From a virus: DNA of 25,582 nucleotides. The translations under genes and the position numbers were made by a program. Numbering within the stretch: position 1 is the first letter of the stretch; each line of letters starts with the position of its first letter. Location: positions 1 through 25,582 of the IMG/VR virus record IMGVR_UViG_3300050821_018259. One strand, given 5' to 3'. Below, piece after piece: positions 14,997-21,828 of the stretch. The notes beneath the pieces are model-generated. The model ran no database searches. It was not told the DNA's origin and saw nothing but the letters and a program-made list of their open reading frames with translations.

Positions 14997-15272
14997 ATGT
15001 TGACGATCCGCGTGATCAATCCCCACGGTAGCGAGTCCATCTTTCAAGCGCGGCACGTTATTGTCGAACAGCCACCGAAGTGCCGCAAACGCGTCGATTT
15101 CTTCGACGAGCACTACGAGGCGATTTGTGTCGCCGGCCTGCCCTATGTGGAATACGGACTCGTGTACGTGATGAACGAGAGCGCCAAAACGGTGGCGACC
15201 TACGATCTGAACGGAGAAGAGATCGCGCACGATGTCAGTCATGGGCCACACGGTCCTGATGCCGCGCGATAA
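14997..15272 (+). CDS. Lone plus-strand conserved phage protein
   Basis: The gene encodes 91 aa and has a strong Shine-Dalgarno AGAAGGAG about 5 nt before the ATG. The sequence MLTIRVINPHGSESIFQARH, then VVAGLPYVEY-like ICVAGLPYVEYGLVYVMNES and KTVATYDLNGEE, resembles small phage proteins ending in 'GxVYVMNxxGxTVAxYDL'. No minus-strand gene explains this interval. The 3' end overlaps the 3' end of the convergent 136-aa gene by 38 nt. It is the only plus-strand gene that I support in the window. Function is unknown. Confidence 0.75.
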   Translation: MLTIRVINPHGSESIFQARHVIVEQPPKCRKRVDFFDEHYEAICVAGLPYVEYGLVYVMNESAKTVATYDLNGEEIAHDVSHGPHGPDAAR

Positions 15273-15645
15273 ATAGATCATCGGTTTCCGGCAGGAAGTG
15301 AAACAGTTCTTCGGCGATCCGAAAGTGATACTCGAACGCGCCCCGCCGCGTCTCCGCGTGTGGATGCCAGATGGCGATGGTCCGCAACGCATCGGCGAAG
15401 TGATGTACGAAATGACAGGTTTCGTATTCGAGTTCGTCGCACAGATCCAGCGGCGTCGGGAGATTGTCCGGCCGCATGTACCCTTTGGCTGGGTCGGCGT
15501 TGTGCTGCGCGAGCGTGCGCATCCAGCGCGAGACGGCTTTGATGGCCGGTGGCTGACTGTGATCGGTCCCACGAAGGCCCGACAACAGAATGCTCTGACA
15601 CTTCCACGGCATCCCAGCAACCCAATCCTGTAGCACGCTGCTCAT
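15235..15645 (-). CDS. Conserved phage protein of unknown function
   Basis: The gene encodes 136 aa from ATG 15645, overlapping the upstream stop as ATGA. The pattern SSVLQDWVAGMPWKCQSILL, then LRGTDHSQPPAIKAVSRWMR, then NADPAKGYM, LDLCDELEYETCHFVHHFAD, and EELFHFLPETDD matches a protein that I have seen in many unrelated tailed phages ('QDWV..LP.K.QS.LL..LRG.D', 'NADP', 'ELEY...H...H'). It is all-helical and soluble. Its role is not established. Confidence 0.8.
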   Translation of the reverse strand: MSSVLQDWVAGMPWKCQSILLSGLRGTDHSQPPAIKAVSRWMRTLAQHNADPAKGYMRPDNLPTPLDLCDELEYETCHFVHHFADALRTIAIWHPHAETRRGAFEYHFRIAEELFHFLPETDDLFIARHQDRVAHD

Positions 15646-15917
15646 GGCACGCTGTCCTGAAAGAATTGCGACGAGGGTCGCTGCCGCACGCGCGTGATCA
15701 CGAAGGCCACGCCGCCGTAATAGTGATGGACGACGATCCGGCGCTTGCCATGAAAGCCTGTCGCCGATGTGTCGATGGCGATCTTGATGGCCTCGGACCG
15801 GCGCGTGCTCCCGCCATAGGAGCCTTCCGGATGGCCGACGACCCACCACGTTTTGTTGCGGTCGCGCCCGACGTGGAGCGCGTCGTCGCGCACGATGACG
15901 TCGCCGCTACCGCTCAT
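15642..15917 (-). CDS. Hypothetical small protein
   Basis: The gene encodes 91 aa (MSGSGDVIVRDDALHVGRDR, NKTWWVVGHPEGSYGGSTRR). It is probably a small beta-rich domain. It overlaps both neighbours by 4 to 11 nt in the same operon, and I do not recognise it. Confidence 0.65.
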   Translation of the reverse strand: MSGSGDVIVRDDALHVGRDRNKTWWVVGHPEGSYGGSTRRSEAIKIAIDTSATGFHGKRRIVVHHYYGGVAFVITRVRQRPSSQFFQDSVP

Positions 15918-16104
15918 CGTCGATGTTCATCAAGTTATGCACGGCGTCGAGCCGCGCGAGTCCTTCGAGGCAATCTCGGCAGGTGACGGCGGCGCGGTCC
16001 TTGGCTGTTTCGCGCGGCGTCGCCCAGATGCGGCAGACGGTTTTCTGGAACCGCACCGAGCGCGCGCTCGGCTCGTCCCACCAGACAAAGTGCAAGATTG
16101 TCAT
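15907..16104 (-). CDS. Small CxxC protein
   Basis: The gene encodes 65 aa (TILHFVWWDEPSARSVRFQK ending in AAVTCRDCLEGLARLDAVHN). The VTCRDCLEGL motif at residues about 40-49 resembles the single zinc-ribbon half seen in short phage proteins. Its ATG overlaps the TGA of the HNH gene. Function is unknown. Confidence 0.65.
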   Translation of the reverse strand: MTILHFVWWDEPSARSVRFQKTVCRIWATPRETAKDRAAVTCRDCLEGLARLDAVHNLMNIDDER

Positions 16105-16625
16105 CGGTCGACGGTCCAGCGCGCGAGCGCGCCGAGAGGAGTCATTAATGGGCGCGCGACGCGTTCGCGCCGCGGCGCCCGGCTGTACGCTTTGTTGCGC
16201 TGCTTCATCAACCGCGCGTGTTGGATGCTACGCAAGGTCGGATGCTGGCCCGTGTGCCGCATCCAGAGAAACTCGAGCAGCGGGATGTTGCCGCGCTTGT
16301 TGTTACAGGCGCGGCAGGCGCAGACCTCGTTCTCCCAGCCCGTGTGCCGCTTCGTGCGGCCCGGTCGAATGTGTTCGACCGTGGGTTCGGCCGTGGAGCC
16401 GCAGTACGAGCACGGGTCGCGGCGGACGATCTCGGCCCAACTCTCTCGATCGCGGGTCAGCCGGCGACAGAACACCGCCAGCGTGACGCGGCGATGCGAA
16501 TGGAGCCAGAGCCACCACGCGTATCGGCGGCACCGCGCGATCATGTGGCGGTAGAGCGGCCGACGTTGACACCAGAAATAGATCCGCCAGCGGATCGCGC
16601 GAATGGGTTTGGGCCAGCGAATCAT
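16101..16625 (-). CDS. HNH endonuclease
   Basis: The gene encodes 174 aa from ATG 16625, which overlaps the DUF4031 stop as ATGA; longer in-frame starts would overlap that gene and are rejected. After a basic, Trp/Arg-rich N-terminus (1-65) comes a complete HNH core: CSYCGSTAEPTVEHIRPG (C72, C75, E84-H85), then ENEVCACRACNNKRGNIPL (C104, C107, N108). HNH proteins cut DNA with a single metal ion. Located close to terL, this one could assist genome packaging, as described for HNH partners of cos-type terminases, or be a mobile nuclease. The fold is clear; the role is inferred. Confidence 0.85.
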   Translation of the reverse strand: MIRWPKPIRAIRWRIYFWCQRRPLYRHMIARCRRYAWWLWLHSHRRVTLAVFCRRLTRDRESWAEIVRRDPCSYCGSTAEPTVEHIRPGRTKRHTGWENEVCACRACNNKRGNIPLLEFLWMRHTGQHPTLRSIQHARLMKQRNKAYSRAPRRERVARPLMTPLGALARWTVDR

Positions 16626-16885
16626 TGCGCACGCTTTCGACGATCGTACACGCGCCGGCCCAGGTCGGTCCATGAAATCTGGACCGCGCCCGCAATGATG
16701 GCGGCGCGCCGTTTCGAGAGCGCAATGTCGAAGTGCTCGCGGTACGTGCCGGCCTGCTGAATCCATTTGCGGTCGACACCGATCGTGTCGGCCATAGCGA
16801 GCAGCTCCTCGGTCGTGTCCGCAATCATGTGGCACATGGTCATGCGACCGAAGCTCGCCCGCATGTCATCGATGTAGACGGCCAT
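16622..16885 (-). CDS. DUF4031 family protein
   Basis: The gene encodes 87 aa. The start MAVYIDDMRASFGRMTMCHM followed by IADTTEELLAMADTIGVDRK is the hallmark of the small DUF4031 family, common in phages and bacteria. The conserved acidic and His residues (D6, D7, H19, D23) sit in the first 25 residues. No activity is established for the family. The ATG lies 1 nt after the stop of the HTH gene. Confidence 0.85.
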   Translation of the reverse strand: MAVYIDDMRASFGRMTMCHMIADTTEELLAMADTIGVDRKWIQQAGTYREHFDIALSKRRAAIIAGAVQISWTDLGRRVYDRRKRAQ

Positions 16886-16886
16886 G

Positions 16887-17072
16887 TCACTCGGCCGGCG
16901 CGGGCGGTTCGGGCGCCCAGAGCGAGTCCGCGTAGATCCGAATCTTGCCGCTCACGGTGCGCCGATGCTGTAACTTCCCGGCGGCGAGCCAGTTATAGAT
17001 CGTGCGACGTGAGACTTTCATGCGCGCGCAGGCTTCCTCGATGGTGAGCAGCTCACGGGTTGCTTGGTCCAC
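16887..17072 (-). CDS. Excisionase/MerR-type HTH DNA-binding protein
   Basis: The gene encodes 61 aa from GTG 17072. RELLTIEEACARMKVSRRTI followed by YNWLAAGKLQHRRTVSGKIR and IYADSLW is a typical excisionase-family (HTH_17) winged helix: helix-turn-helix, then a short wing. The upstream in-frame extension to 17219 lies over the promoter and is compositionally unlike protein. A promoter sits just downstream of terL and a hairpin-rich leader precedes the gene. Proteins of this size act as excisionases, Cox-like repressors or late regulators. Confidence 0.82.
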   Translation of the reverse strand: MDQATRELLTIEEACARMKVSRRTIYNWLAAGKLQHRRTVSGKIRIYADSLWAPEPPAPAE

Positions 17073-17100
17073 ATGGTCTTTCGCAGAGCAGCGTGCCCTA

Positions 17101-17161
17101 CTACCTAGCGTCGGACGCGGTAGGATCCGTCGTGCTCCGGCTCCCGTGGGAGTGCTCCGGC
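17101..17161 (-). promoter_or_regulatory. Leader with hairpin and direct repeats before the HTH gene
   Basis: A hairpin with paired arms CTACC/GGTAG and GCGTC/GACGC occupies 17101-17123. Two copies of GTGCTCCGGC (17132-17141 and 17152-17161) flank the palindrome TCCCGTGGGA. This could be an operator for the HTH protein or a folded 5' leader. Confidence 0.45.
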
Positions 17162-17207
17162 TGGACACCGGCCGGTCTCTGGCCTTGGGACGCGCTGCTC
17201 GAAACTG

Positions 17208-17236
17208 AGTATACCGCACTCGGACGTCGATGTCGT
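17208..17236 (-). promoter_or_regulatory. Sigma70-like promoter downstream of terL
   Basis: On the minus strand, ACGACA (17236-17231) is followed by 17 nt and then TATACT (17213-17208). The promoter begins right after the terL stop and points at the HTH-DUF4031-HNH group. Its TATACT box and GCGG just upstream match the Y-RNA promoter at 24600-24628. Confidence 0.6.
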
Positions 17237-17237
17237 G

Positions 17238-19112
17238 TCAGAAATAATTGAGACGCTGCGCGCCGGGTGTGCGCGTCGAGTCGACGGGCGGTTGCTCTTG
17301 CGGCGGTTTGTTGGGGTCGGGTCGGCCCGCATCGAGGATCGCTTTAGTGGAGACGACGGTCTTGTCGATATCGTAGAGGCGTGCGGACCAGCGAAACATG
17401 TACACGTACTTCATGGCGTCGATGCTATGCGAATGCTTGTCGTGCACGGGTTCGTGGCGACCGGGAATCGGATTACCGCTCTCGTCGGTCGGGTAGTGGT
17501 AGTTGGCGAGCGCATCGACGAAGTGCGTGCACCAGAGGCTGACTTCGAAGTTGTCTTTGCGAATGATGTTGTGGATGAAGTCGAGCCATTCGAGTTCTTC
17601 GCCAATGCGCGGGCCGATCGTGATGATGATCGGCCGTTCGCGTGATCGGAGATTCTTGACCCACGACATGAGATCGCTCTGGCGAGCCTTCCCGGACGGG
17701 TCGCCGTAGTGCAGGAGATCCAGGTGGGTAATCTCGCGGACGATCGGTTGCCACGCGGCGTTCACGAACGTGTGATAGAAGTCCCAGGATTGCTCGGACT
17801 TTTCGAACGCGTCAATCCAGCGGATCTTCATGCTCACTTCGTTCACGACCTGCCCAAGCACGAGCGAGGTCGCGTCATCGACGCCAAAGTCCCAGCCCAC
17901 GACGCAGGGAAAGCCGGGCCGGATGACGCTCCGCAGATAGCGCTGGCGATAAGCGTCCAGCGGTTCGTCGTCTCGTTGCGGCGTGCAGTACAGCTGCGGA
18001 TCGAAGACTTGGCGCGTCGAATCGAACATCCCAAACACGCGCCCGCGTCGAGACTTCTCGTAGCTGATGTCGAGTTCTGAGGCGACGGCCTCGGGCGTCA
18101 TGTCGCGCGCTTCGTGGTCGTACCAGGGACTCCGTGGCTCGGGCAGATGCGGCGGGTCGTGTTTCCGATTGGGGCAGACCGGCCCATGCGCGCCGAACTG
18201 CACGTGTGGTGGTGCCGGATCGGCCTCGTCCATTTTCCAGCCGCACGTGCAATAGATCTTCGCGGCCTTATCGGGATGCTCGGTCCAGTGAAAGGAGAAC
18301 TTGCGGAAGGTGGTTTTGGCGTCGAAGCGAATGCGCGCGAAGACGTCGCCCTTCCCGTTGGGCGTGCTGCTCAGGCCCAGGCCGCCCTTGATCGCTTGGT
18401 GCATACCGGTGAAGATCGCTTCGCCGTGCTCGAGCCACGCGGCCTCGTCCATCAGCCCGCGCTTTGTCGCGCGTCCGCGGCCGGCTTTCCCGGTGCCGAC
18501 CTCGCCACGGATCGAGCTGTTGCGTTCCTGATTGCGCACGACCATGTAGTGAAAGTCGAGCGGCGCCTGTAAGTAGGGCGGCAAGGAGAGCCAGAGATGC
18601 CGGACTTTACCGAGGAGTGATTGATCCGAACTGACCGCGCCGCCGTCATCGACTTCCTCTTTGCGCCGACTGAGCACCATGTTCGTCCAGTTACTTTGGA
18701 ACGTGATGTCCCAGAGGAAGACGACCATCCACGCCCACGACATCAACATCTGCCGGGATTTCTCGACGTGGACGTTTGAGGGTTCTTCGAGTTCAGCGAA
18801 GAACCGTTCCAGGTAGGCGTAACGTGGGAACTTTTTCCAGCGGCCCGGTTCACCTTTACCGAGGACTTCCAGCGACCAGCAATGTGTGAAGGCGAAGTAG
18901 CTCAGGCCGCCCGGCTTACGCGCGCACAGCATGTACTCGCGCATGGCCTCTTGGGTCGTCGAGACCGCCGGCGCTTGGTCTTCCCAGGGCGACGGTGTGT
19001 AGTGCTCAGGGATCCAGACGCCCGTCGCGGTGGGATGGGGAGTGAAGCCGGGCGCAGGCGCCCACGGCGTATCGAGCCGTTTCAGACTAGCTGGTCGGAC
19101 CCAATTGCCCAC
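17238..19112 (-). CDS. terL: Terminase large subunit (ATPase/nuclease)
   Basis: The gene encodes 624 aa from GTG 19112; an in-frame TAG lies just upstream. TerL powers DNA packaging into the prohead and cuts the concatemer. The ATPase domain shows a variant Walker A, VEKSRQMLMSW (116-126), and a Walker B, GLMDEAAW (219-226). The C-terminal RNase H-like nuclease shows VVGWDFGVDDATS (404-416) and HDKHSHSIDAMKYV (557-570). Residues about 287-318 carry an inserted two-pair cysteine/His segment (CTCGW, then CPNRKH), probably a zinc element. The stretch PWYDHEARDMTPEAVASELD is typical of this terminase class. The gene follows tRNA-Ser(GCU) by only 23 nt and has no strong Shine-Dalgarno sequence, so tRNA processing may define its mRNA 5' end. 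Confidence 0.95.
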   Translation of the reverse strand: MGNWVRPASLKRLDTPWAPAPGFTPHPTATGVWIPEHYTPSPWEDQAPAVSTTQEAMREYMLCARKPGGLSYFAFTHCWSLEVLGKGEPGRWKKFPRYAYLERFFAELEEPSNVHVEKSRQMLMSWAWMVVFLWDITFQSNWTNMVLSRRKEEVDDGGAVSSDQSLLGKVRHLWLSLPPYLQAPLDFHYMVVRNQERNSSIRGEVGTGKAGRGRATKRGLMDEAAWLEHGEAIFTGMHQAIKGGLGLSSTPNGKGDVFARIRFDAKTTFRKFSFHWTEHPDKAAKIYCTCGWKMDEADPAPPHVQFGAHGPVCPNRKHDPPHLPEPRSPWYDHEARDMTPEAVASELDISYEKSRRGRVFGMFDSTRQVFDPQLYCTPQRDDEPLDAYRQRYLRSVIRPGFPCVVGWDFGVDDATSLVLGQVVNEVSMKIRWIDAFEKSEQSWDFYHTFVNAAWQPIVREITHLDLLHYGDPSGKARQSDLMSWVKNLRSRERPIIITIGPRIGEELEWLDFIHNIIRKDNFEVSLWCTHFVDALANYHYPTDESGNPIPGRHEPVHDKHSHSIDAMKYVYMFRWSARLYDIDKTVVSTKAILDAGRPDPNKPPQEQPPVDSTRTPGAQRLNYF

Positions 19113-19135
19113 ACCGTCATTCTATGGCGGAAGGT

Positions 19136-19219
19136 TGGCGGAGAGCGGCGGATTCGAACCGCCATGCCCGAAGGCGGCACGCTAGCAACGTGCTGACTTA
19201 CCAGTTAGCCTAGCTCTCC
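19136..19219 (-). tRNA. tRNA-Ser(GCU)
   Basis: The acceptor stem is GGAGAGC/GCTCTCC with discriminator G and an encoded CCA. The anticodon loop TTGCTAG gives GCU, and the long variable arm fits Ser. It is the last tRNA of the array, just before terL. Confidence 0.93.
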
Positions 19220-19225
19220 GCAGGA

Positions 19226-19302
19226 TGGCACCGGCGCGTGGTGTCGAACCACGACCTCTCGCTTCAAAGGCGAGCGTCCAGACCGCTAGACTTGACGCCG
19301 GC
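19226..19302 (-). tRNA. tRNA-Gln(UUG)
   Basis: The acceptor stem is GCCGGCG/CGCCGGT (first pair G-U) with discriminator G and an encoded CCA. The anticodon loop is CTTTGAA. Confidence 0.92.
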
Positions 19303-19333
19303 AAACTACTTCATGGCTGAATATATGTTGCGA

Positions 19334-19353
19334 TATCTTCAGCTATCTTCAGC
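19334..19353. repeat. Tandem 10-bp direct repeat between two tRNA genes
   Basis: Two adjacent copies of TATCTTCAGC lie in the AT-rich spacer between tRNA-Gln(UUG) and tRNA-Gln(CUG). No gene or promoter explains them. Confidence 0.8.
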
Positions 19354-19363
19354 GATCATCGAA

Positions 19364-19437
19364 TGGCTGGCCCGCAGGGATTTGAACCCCGATATCCTGA
19401 TCCAGAGTCAGGTGTCCTACCGTTGAACGACGAGCCA
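19364..19437 (-). tRNA. tRNA-Gln(CUG)
   Basis: The acceptor stem is TGGCTCG/CGGGCCA with discriminator G and an encoded CCA. The anticodon loop is CTCTGGA. Together with the UUG gene it covers both Gln codons. Confidence 0.92.
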
Positions 19438-19442
19438 TCGAG

Positions 19443-19531
19443 TGGTGGTAGCGGCACGATTCGAACGTGCGCGGGCCTCAAGGGCACCTGTTCTACAGAC
19501 AGGCGGGTTCATCCACTTCCACTACGCTACC
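19443..19531 (-). tRNA. tRNA-Tyr(GUA)
   Basis: The acceptor stem is GGTAGCG/CGCTACC with discriminator A and an encoded CCA. The anticodon loop CTGTAGA and long variable arm fit bacterial Tyr. Confidence 0.93.
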
Positions 19532-19541
19532 GTCGAAAAGT

Positions 19542-19620
19542 TGGTACCGGCGACGGGAGTCGAACCCGTAAGAACTCGTTCCTGAGACGAGCGCGTCTGC
19601 CAAGGTTCCGCCACGCCGGC
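19542..19620 (-). tRNA. tRNA-Leu(CAG) with a shortened variable arm
   Basis: The acceptor stem is GCCGGCG/CGCCGGT with discriminator A and an encoded CCA. The anticodon loop is CTCAGGA, and the D-arm is Leu-like. Only about 5 nt (TTCTT) separate the anticodon and T stems, where Leu tRNAs normally have a long variable arm. Confidence 0.88.
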
Positions 19621-19623
19621 ACG

Positions 19624-19651
19624 ATATGTACTGGTACGTACCAGTACATAT
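19624..19651. repeat. Perfect 28-bp palindrome inside the tRNA array
   Basis: The sequence is its own exact reverse complement over 28 bp, centred between 19637 and 19638 (core TACTGGTACGTACCAGTA). It lies between tRNA-Leu(CAG) and tRNA-Leu(GAG), fits no tRNA, and has no U-tract typical of a terminator. Confidence 0.95.
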
Positions 19652-19659
19652 TCACGAGT

Positions 19660-19742
19660 TGGTCTGAGCGAAGGGAGTCGAACCCTCACGGTTTCCCACG
19701 AGCGCCTCGGGCTCGCGCGTCTGCCATTTCCGCCACGCTCAG
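19660..19742 (-). tRNA. tRNA-Leu(GAG)
   Basis: The acceptor stem is CTGAGCG/CGCTCAG with discriminator A and an encoded CCA. The anticodon loop is CCGAGGC, and the variable arm is extended. Confidence 0.92.
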
Positions 19743-19745
19743 TCA

Positions 19746-19765
19746 AGCGGGTCAATTTTCCCGCT
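19746..19765. other. Intergenic hairpin in the tRNA array
   Basis: A 6-bp perfect stem AGCGGG/CCCGCT encloses an 8-nt AT-rich loop between tRNA-Leu(CAA) and tRNA-Leu(GAG). It may guide processing of the precursor. Confidence 0.6.
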
Positions 19766-19773
19766 AGAAAAAT

Positions 19774-19859
19774 TGGTGCGCCCGGTAGGAATCGAACCTA
19801 CATGGCTCAAAGGCCAGCAGGGTTTGAGCCTGCCGCGTCTACCGTTCCGCCACGAGCGC
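19774..19859 (-). tRNA. tRNA-Leu(CAA)
   Basis: The acceptor stem is GCGCTCG/CGGGCGC with discriminator A and an encoded CCA. The anticodon loop CTCAAAC and long variable arm fit Leu. Confidence 0.93.
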
Positions 19860-19861
19860 AC

Positions 19862-19890
19862 GTAACGCCGCGAACGACGTTCAGCGTTAC
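19862..19890. other. Two-part hairpin between tRNA-Leu genes
   Basis: The outer arms GTAACGC/GCGTTAC enclose the inner arms GAACG/CGTTC. It sits in the spacer between tRNA-Leu(UAA) and tRNA-Leu(CAA) and is a possible processing signal. Confidence 0.6.
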
Positions 19891-19894
19891 CGAT

Positions 19895-19979
19895 TGGTGG
19901 GCTGCGAGGGAGTCGAACCCTTCACGCCTTGCGGCACCGGGTTTTAAGTCCAGCGCGTATGCCGTTCCGCCAGCAGCCC
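19895..19979 (-). tRNA. tRNA-Leu(UAA)
   Basis: The acceptor stem is GGGCTGC/GCAGCCC with discriminator A and an encoded CCA. The anticodon loop is CTTAAAA, and the variable arm is long. The last anticodon-stem pair (A-C) and the outer T-stem pair (A-C) are mismatched. Confidence 0.9.
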
Positions 19980-19989
19980 GTCGAAAGTT

Positions 19990-20076
19990 TGGCGGAAAGA
20001 GGGAGAGTCGAACTCCCACGACCGTGAGGTCGGCGGTTTTCGGGACCGCTGGGCCTGCCAAATGCCCAATCCTTCC
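19990..20076 (-). tRNA. tRNA-Ser(CGA)
   Basis: The acceptor stem is GGAAGGA/TCTTTCC with discriminator G and an encoded CCA. The anticodon loop CCCGAAA and long variable arm fit Ser. It is the first tRNA of the nine-gene array. Confidence 0.93.
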
Positions 20077-20162
20077 GCAGCGATACCCTGCGCGAAGGGA
20101 AGGACGTTTGAACAGGTCCGTGAGCGAGCAGCTGAGGCCGATCGTCCTCTCCCGACGCGCAG

Positions 20163-20762
20163 TTATCCGAGTAACTGCAGCGAGCGTTGATAGCCCTGCT
20201 GCAAACTGGATAGCCGCGACGATGAGAGAGTCCGATGGAACATGATCGTGAAATCCATTATAGCCGAATGTGACGGGAATGTCAATCCGGCGTTCCTGAT
20301 GGTGAACTTCACCGGCGTCGATGGCGCAGTCGGCGGCATGGTGAGCGGCGTCAACGCGAACGCATCACTCTCGGCGGAAATCGACCGCGCACTGATGCCG
20401 TTCGGTCCGATCGCTAAGAGGACGATGCTGTACGAGGGACAGACGGCCGGCGCCACTGCCGTACAGGGCAACGTCGTGGTCGTGATGCCCATCTGCGCGA
20501 ACGTGACCGAGTAGGTCACGGGTGAGGGTGGCGCAGTCGGGCTGATGATGATGCCGCCGATCGGAACCATCGGTCCCGTCAGCGCCGGCACGCCGGTCAC
20601 GGCATCGGCCGACGTCGGCAACACAATCGCCTGATAGCTGGTGACCGACGTCGGGTCGGATTCAGTGAATTCCATCCGCGCCGTCGCCGGATCGATGACG
20701 GTCTGCGCGTGCACCGGGCCCGCGAGCAGGAGCCCGCACACGACCGCTAGCCAGACTCTCAT
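20163..20762 (-). CDS. Exported beta-rich protein with a signal peptide
   Basis: The gene encodes 199 aa from ATG 20762, which overlaps the previous stop as ATGA; the longer in-frame ORF is rejected because it covers the upstream gene. The start MRVWLAVVCGLLLAGPVHAQ is a Sec signal peptide with an AxA-type site before Q. The mature part is Thr/Pro/Ser-rich with alternating strands and contains PPTAPSTPVKFTIRNAG near the C-terminus. The same block (PTAPSAPIKLIIR) ends the 143-aa protein two genes upstream, so the two are paralogues. It may be a fibronectin-like or cell-surface protein. Export from the host cell is implied; function is unknown. Confidence 0.75.
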   Translation of the reverse strand: MRVWLAVVCGLLLAGPVHAQTVIDPATARMEFTESDPTSVTSYQAIVLPTSADAVTGVPALTGPMVPIGGIIISPTAPPSPVTYSVTFAQMGITTTTLPCTAVAPAVCPSYSIVLLAIGPNGISARSISAESDAFALTPLTMPPTAPSTPVKFTIRNAGLTFPSHSAIMDFTIMFHRTLSSSRLSSLQQGYQRSLQLLG

Positions 20763-21325
20763 GGCAGCACGCTCACGTAGAGTGAGAAGCTCGTGCCAGT
20801 CACCGTGGCGGCGAACGTGGTGGGCCACGATCCGAAGGGAATCGGCGCCACGGACCAGGCGCCCACGCCGCCGGCCGCCATCTCGTACACGTAGCGGTTC
20901 GTTGCGGCGCCGGCCTGCCCGTTGTTGTTGGCCATCACCCAATAGTCGGTCAACGGCGTGAGCGGGAGGCCCGCGATCAGGAGCGTGTTCCACGAATTAC
21001 CGACGAGCGTGCCGACCTGCGAGACGCCCAGCAACGTCCCCGGATAGCCGGTCGCCGGGTCGCTGCTGTACACCCCGATCTGGAACGATCGATGCGCGGC
21101 CGTGTCGAGTGGGCCATGCACATACAGCGACAACGACACGATCTGGCCGCCCAGAACCGTGGTCGTCACCTTCGATCCGTTCAGATAGCTCGAGTCCCCG
21201 TTGTCAATCGTCCGACCGATCGTCGTGACGCCGACGAACTGCGGCGTGAAGGCGGTCGTGCAGGGAAACGTCGCGCAGAGAGGGGATGCCAGGATCGCTG
21301 GCAGGTCGGCGCCCGTGGCCGACAC
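20759..21325 (-). CDS. Lectin-like jelly-roll protein
   Basis: The gene encodes 188 aa from GTG 21325; no better start is visible, and the open frame continues upstream without an ATG or GTG. DNGDSSYLNGSKVTTTVLGG, then VSLSLYVHGPLDTAAHRSFQ, IGVYSSDPATGYPGTLLGVS, NSWNTLLIAGLPLTPLTDYW and AATVTGTSFSLYVSVLP follow a pattern that I recognise from carbohydrate-binding-like beta domains in phage and bacterial surface proteins. It lacks its own signal peptide but sits between two genes that have one, with an ATGA overlap to the downstream gene. It could be a binding subunit; the ligand is unknown. Confidence 0.72.
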   Translation of the reverse strand: MSATGADLPAILASPLCATFPCTTAFTPQFVGVTTIGRTIDNGDSSYLNGSKVTTTVLGGQIVSLSLYVHGPLDTAAHRSFQIGVYSSDPATGYPGTLLGVSQVGTLVGNSWNTLLIAGLPLTPLTDYWVMANNNGQAGAATNRYVYEMAAGGVGAWSVAPIPFGSWPTTFAATVTGTSFSLYVSVLP

Positions 21326-21345
21326 TGTCAGCGTCGCCGGCCACG

Positions 21346-21777
21346 CTAGCGAATGATCAGCTTGATCGGTGCAGACGGTGCCGTCGGGGCCAACGAGACC
21401 GTCAAGACAAAAGGGGCGGAACGCGTACCTTCACCGATGGAGTTCAACTCGGCCATCGTGTAGGTATGCACGCCGGCGGTCGCCGGCGAGGTCGAGGCCA
21501 AGGTGTACTGCCGGAAGCCGGTCGCGCTCACGACCGTATCGGCCACCATGGTCGGCGTCGTGCGCGTCGCGCCGTCGTAGAGCGCCCAACCGGTAATGAC
21601 GGTCGGCGCGCCGTTCTGATCCGTGCTGTTCGAGCACACCGCGAAGGTCATCGGTGTGTTCACCACGAACGTCCCAGAGGTGGCGGTCGGGAGATCGCAG
21701 GGCGCGGTCTGCGCGTCTGCGCGGCCGACGAACAACGCGAGCAGCGCCACCGCGATCAGGACAGGCAGTTTCTTCAT
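21346..21777 (-). CDS. Exported beta-rich protein, paralogue of the 199-aa protein
   Basis: The gene encodes 143 aa from ATG 21777. MKKLPVLIAVALLALFVGRA followed by DAQ is a textbook Sec signal peptide. The mature sequence has TSGTFVVNTPMTFAVCSNST, ITGWALYDGATRTTPTMVAD, HTYTMAELNSIGEGTRSAPF and ends PTAPSAPIKLIIR. The end block recurs in the 199-aa protein, and the overall pattern is fibronectin/immunoglobulin-like. Two exported paralogues flanking a lectin-like protein suggest a surface-modifying set, perhaps altering the infected cell. This function is inferred only. Confidence 0.75.
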   Translation of the reverse strand: MKKLPVLIAVALLALFVGRADAQTAPCDLPTATSGTFVVNTPMTFAVCSNSTDQNGAPTVITGWALYDGATRTTPTMVADTVVSATGFRQYTLASTSPATAGVHTYTMAELNSIGEGTRSAPFVLTVSLAPTAPSAPIKLIIR

Positions 21778-21828
21778 GCGCCCAGCGTACTCGCTGAGCG
21801 GCTGAGCTGTCTGTGCCGAACCGCACAC

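Noticed and set aside
20077-20162. Possible small gene or RNA between tRNA-Ser(CGA) and the exported protein gene
   Set aside because: No start with a ribosome-binding site, no stable conserved fold and no Y-RNA boxes are seen; treated as spacer.
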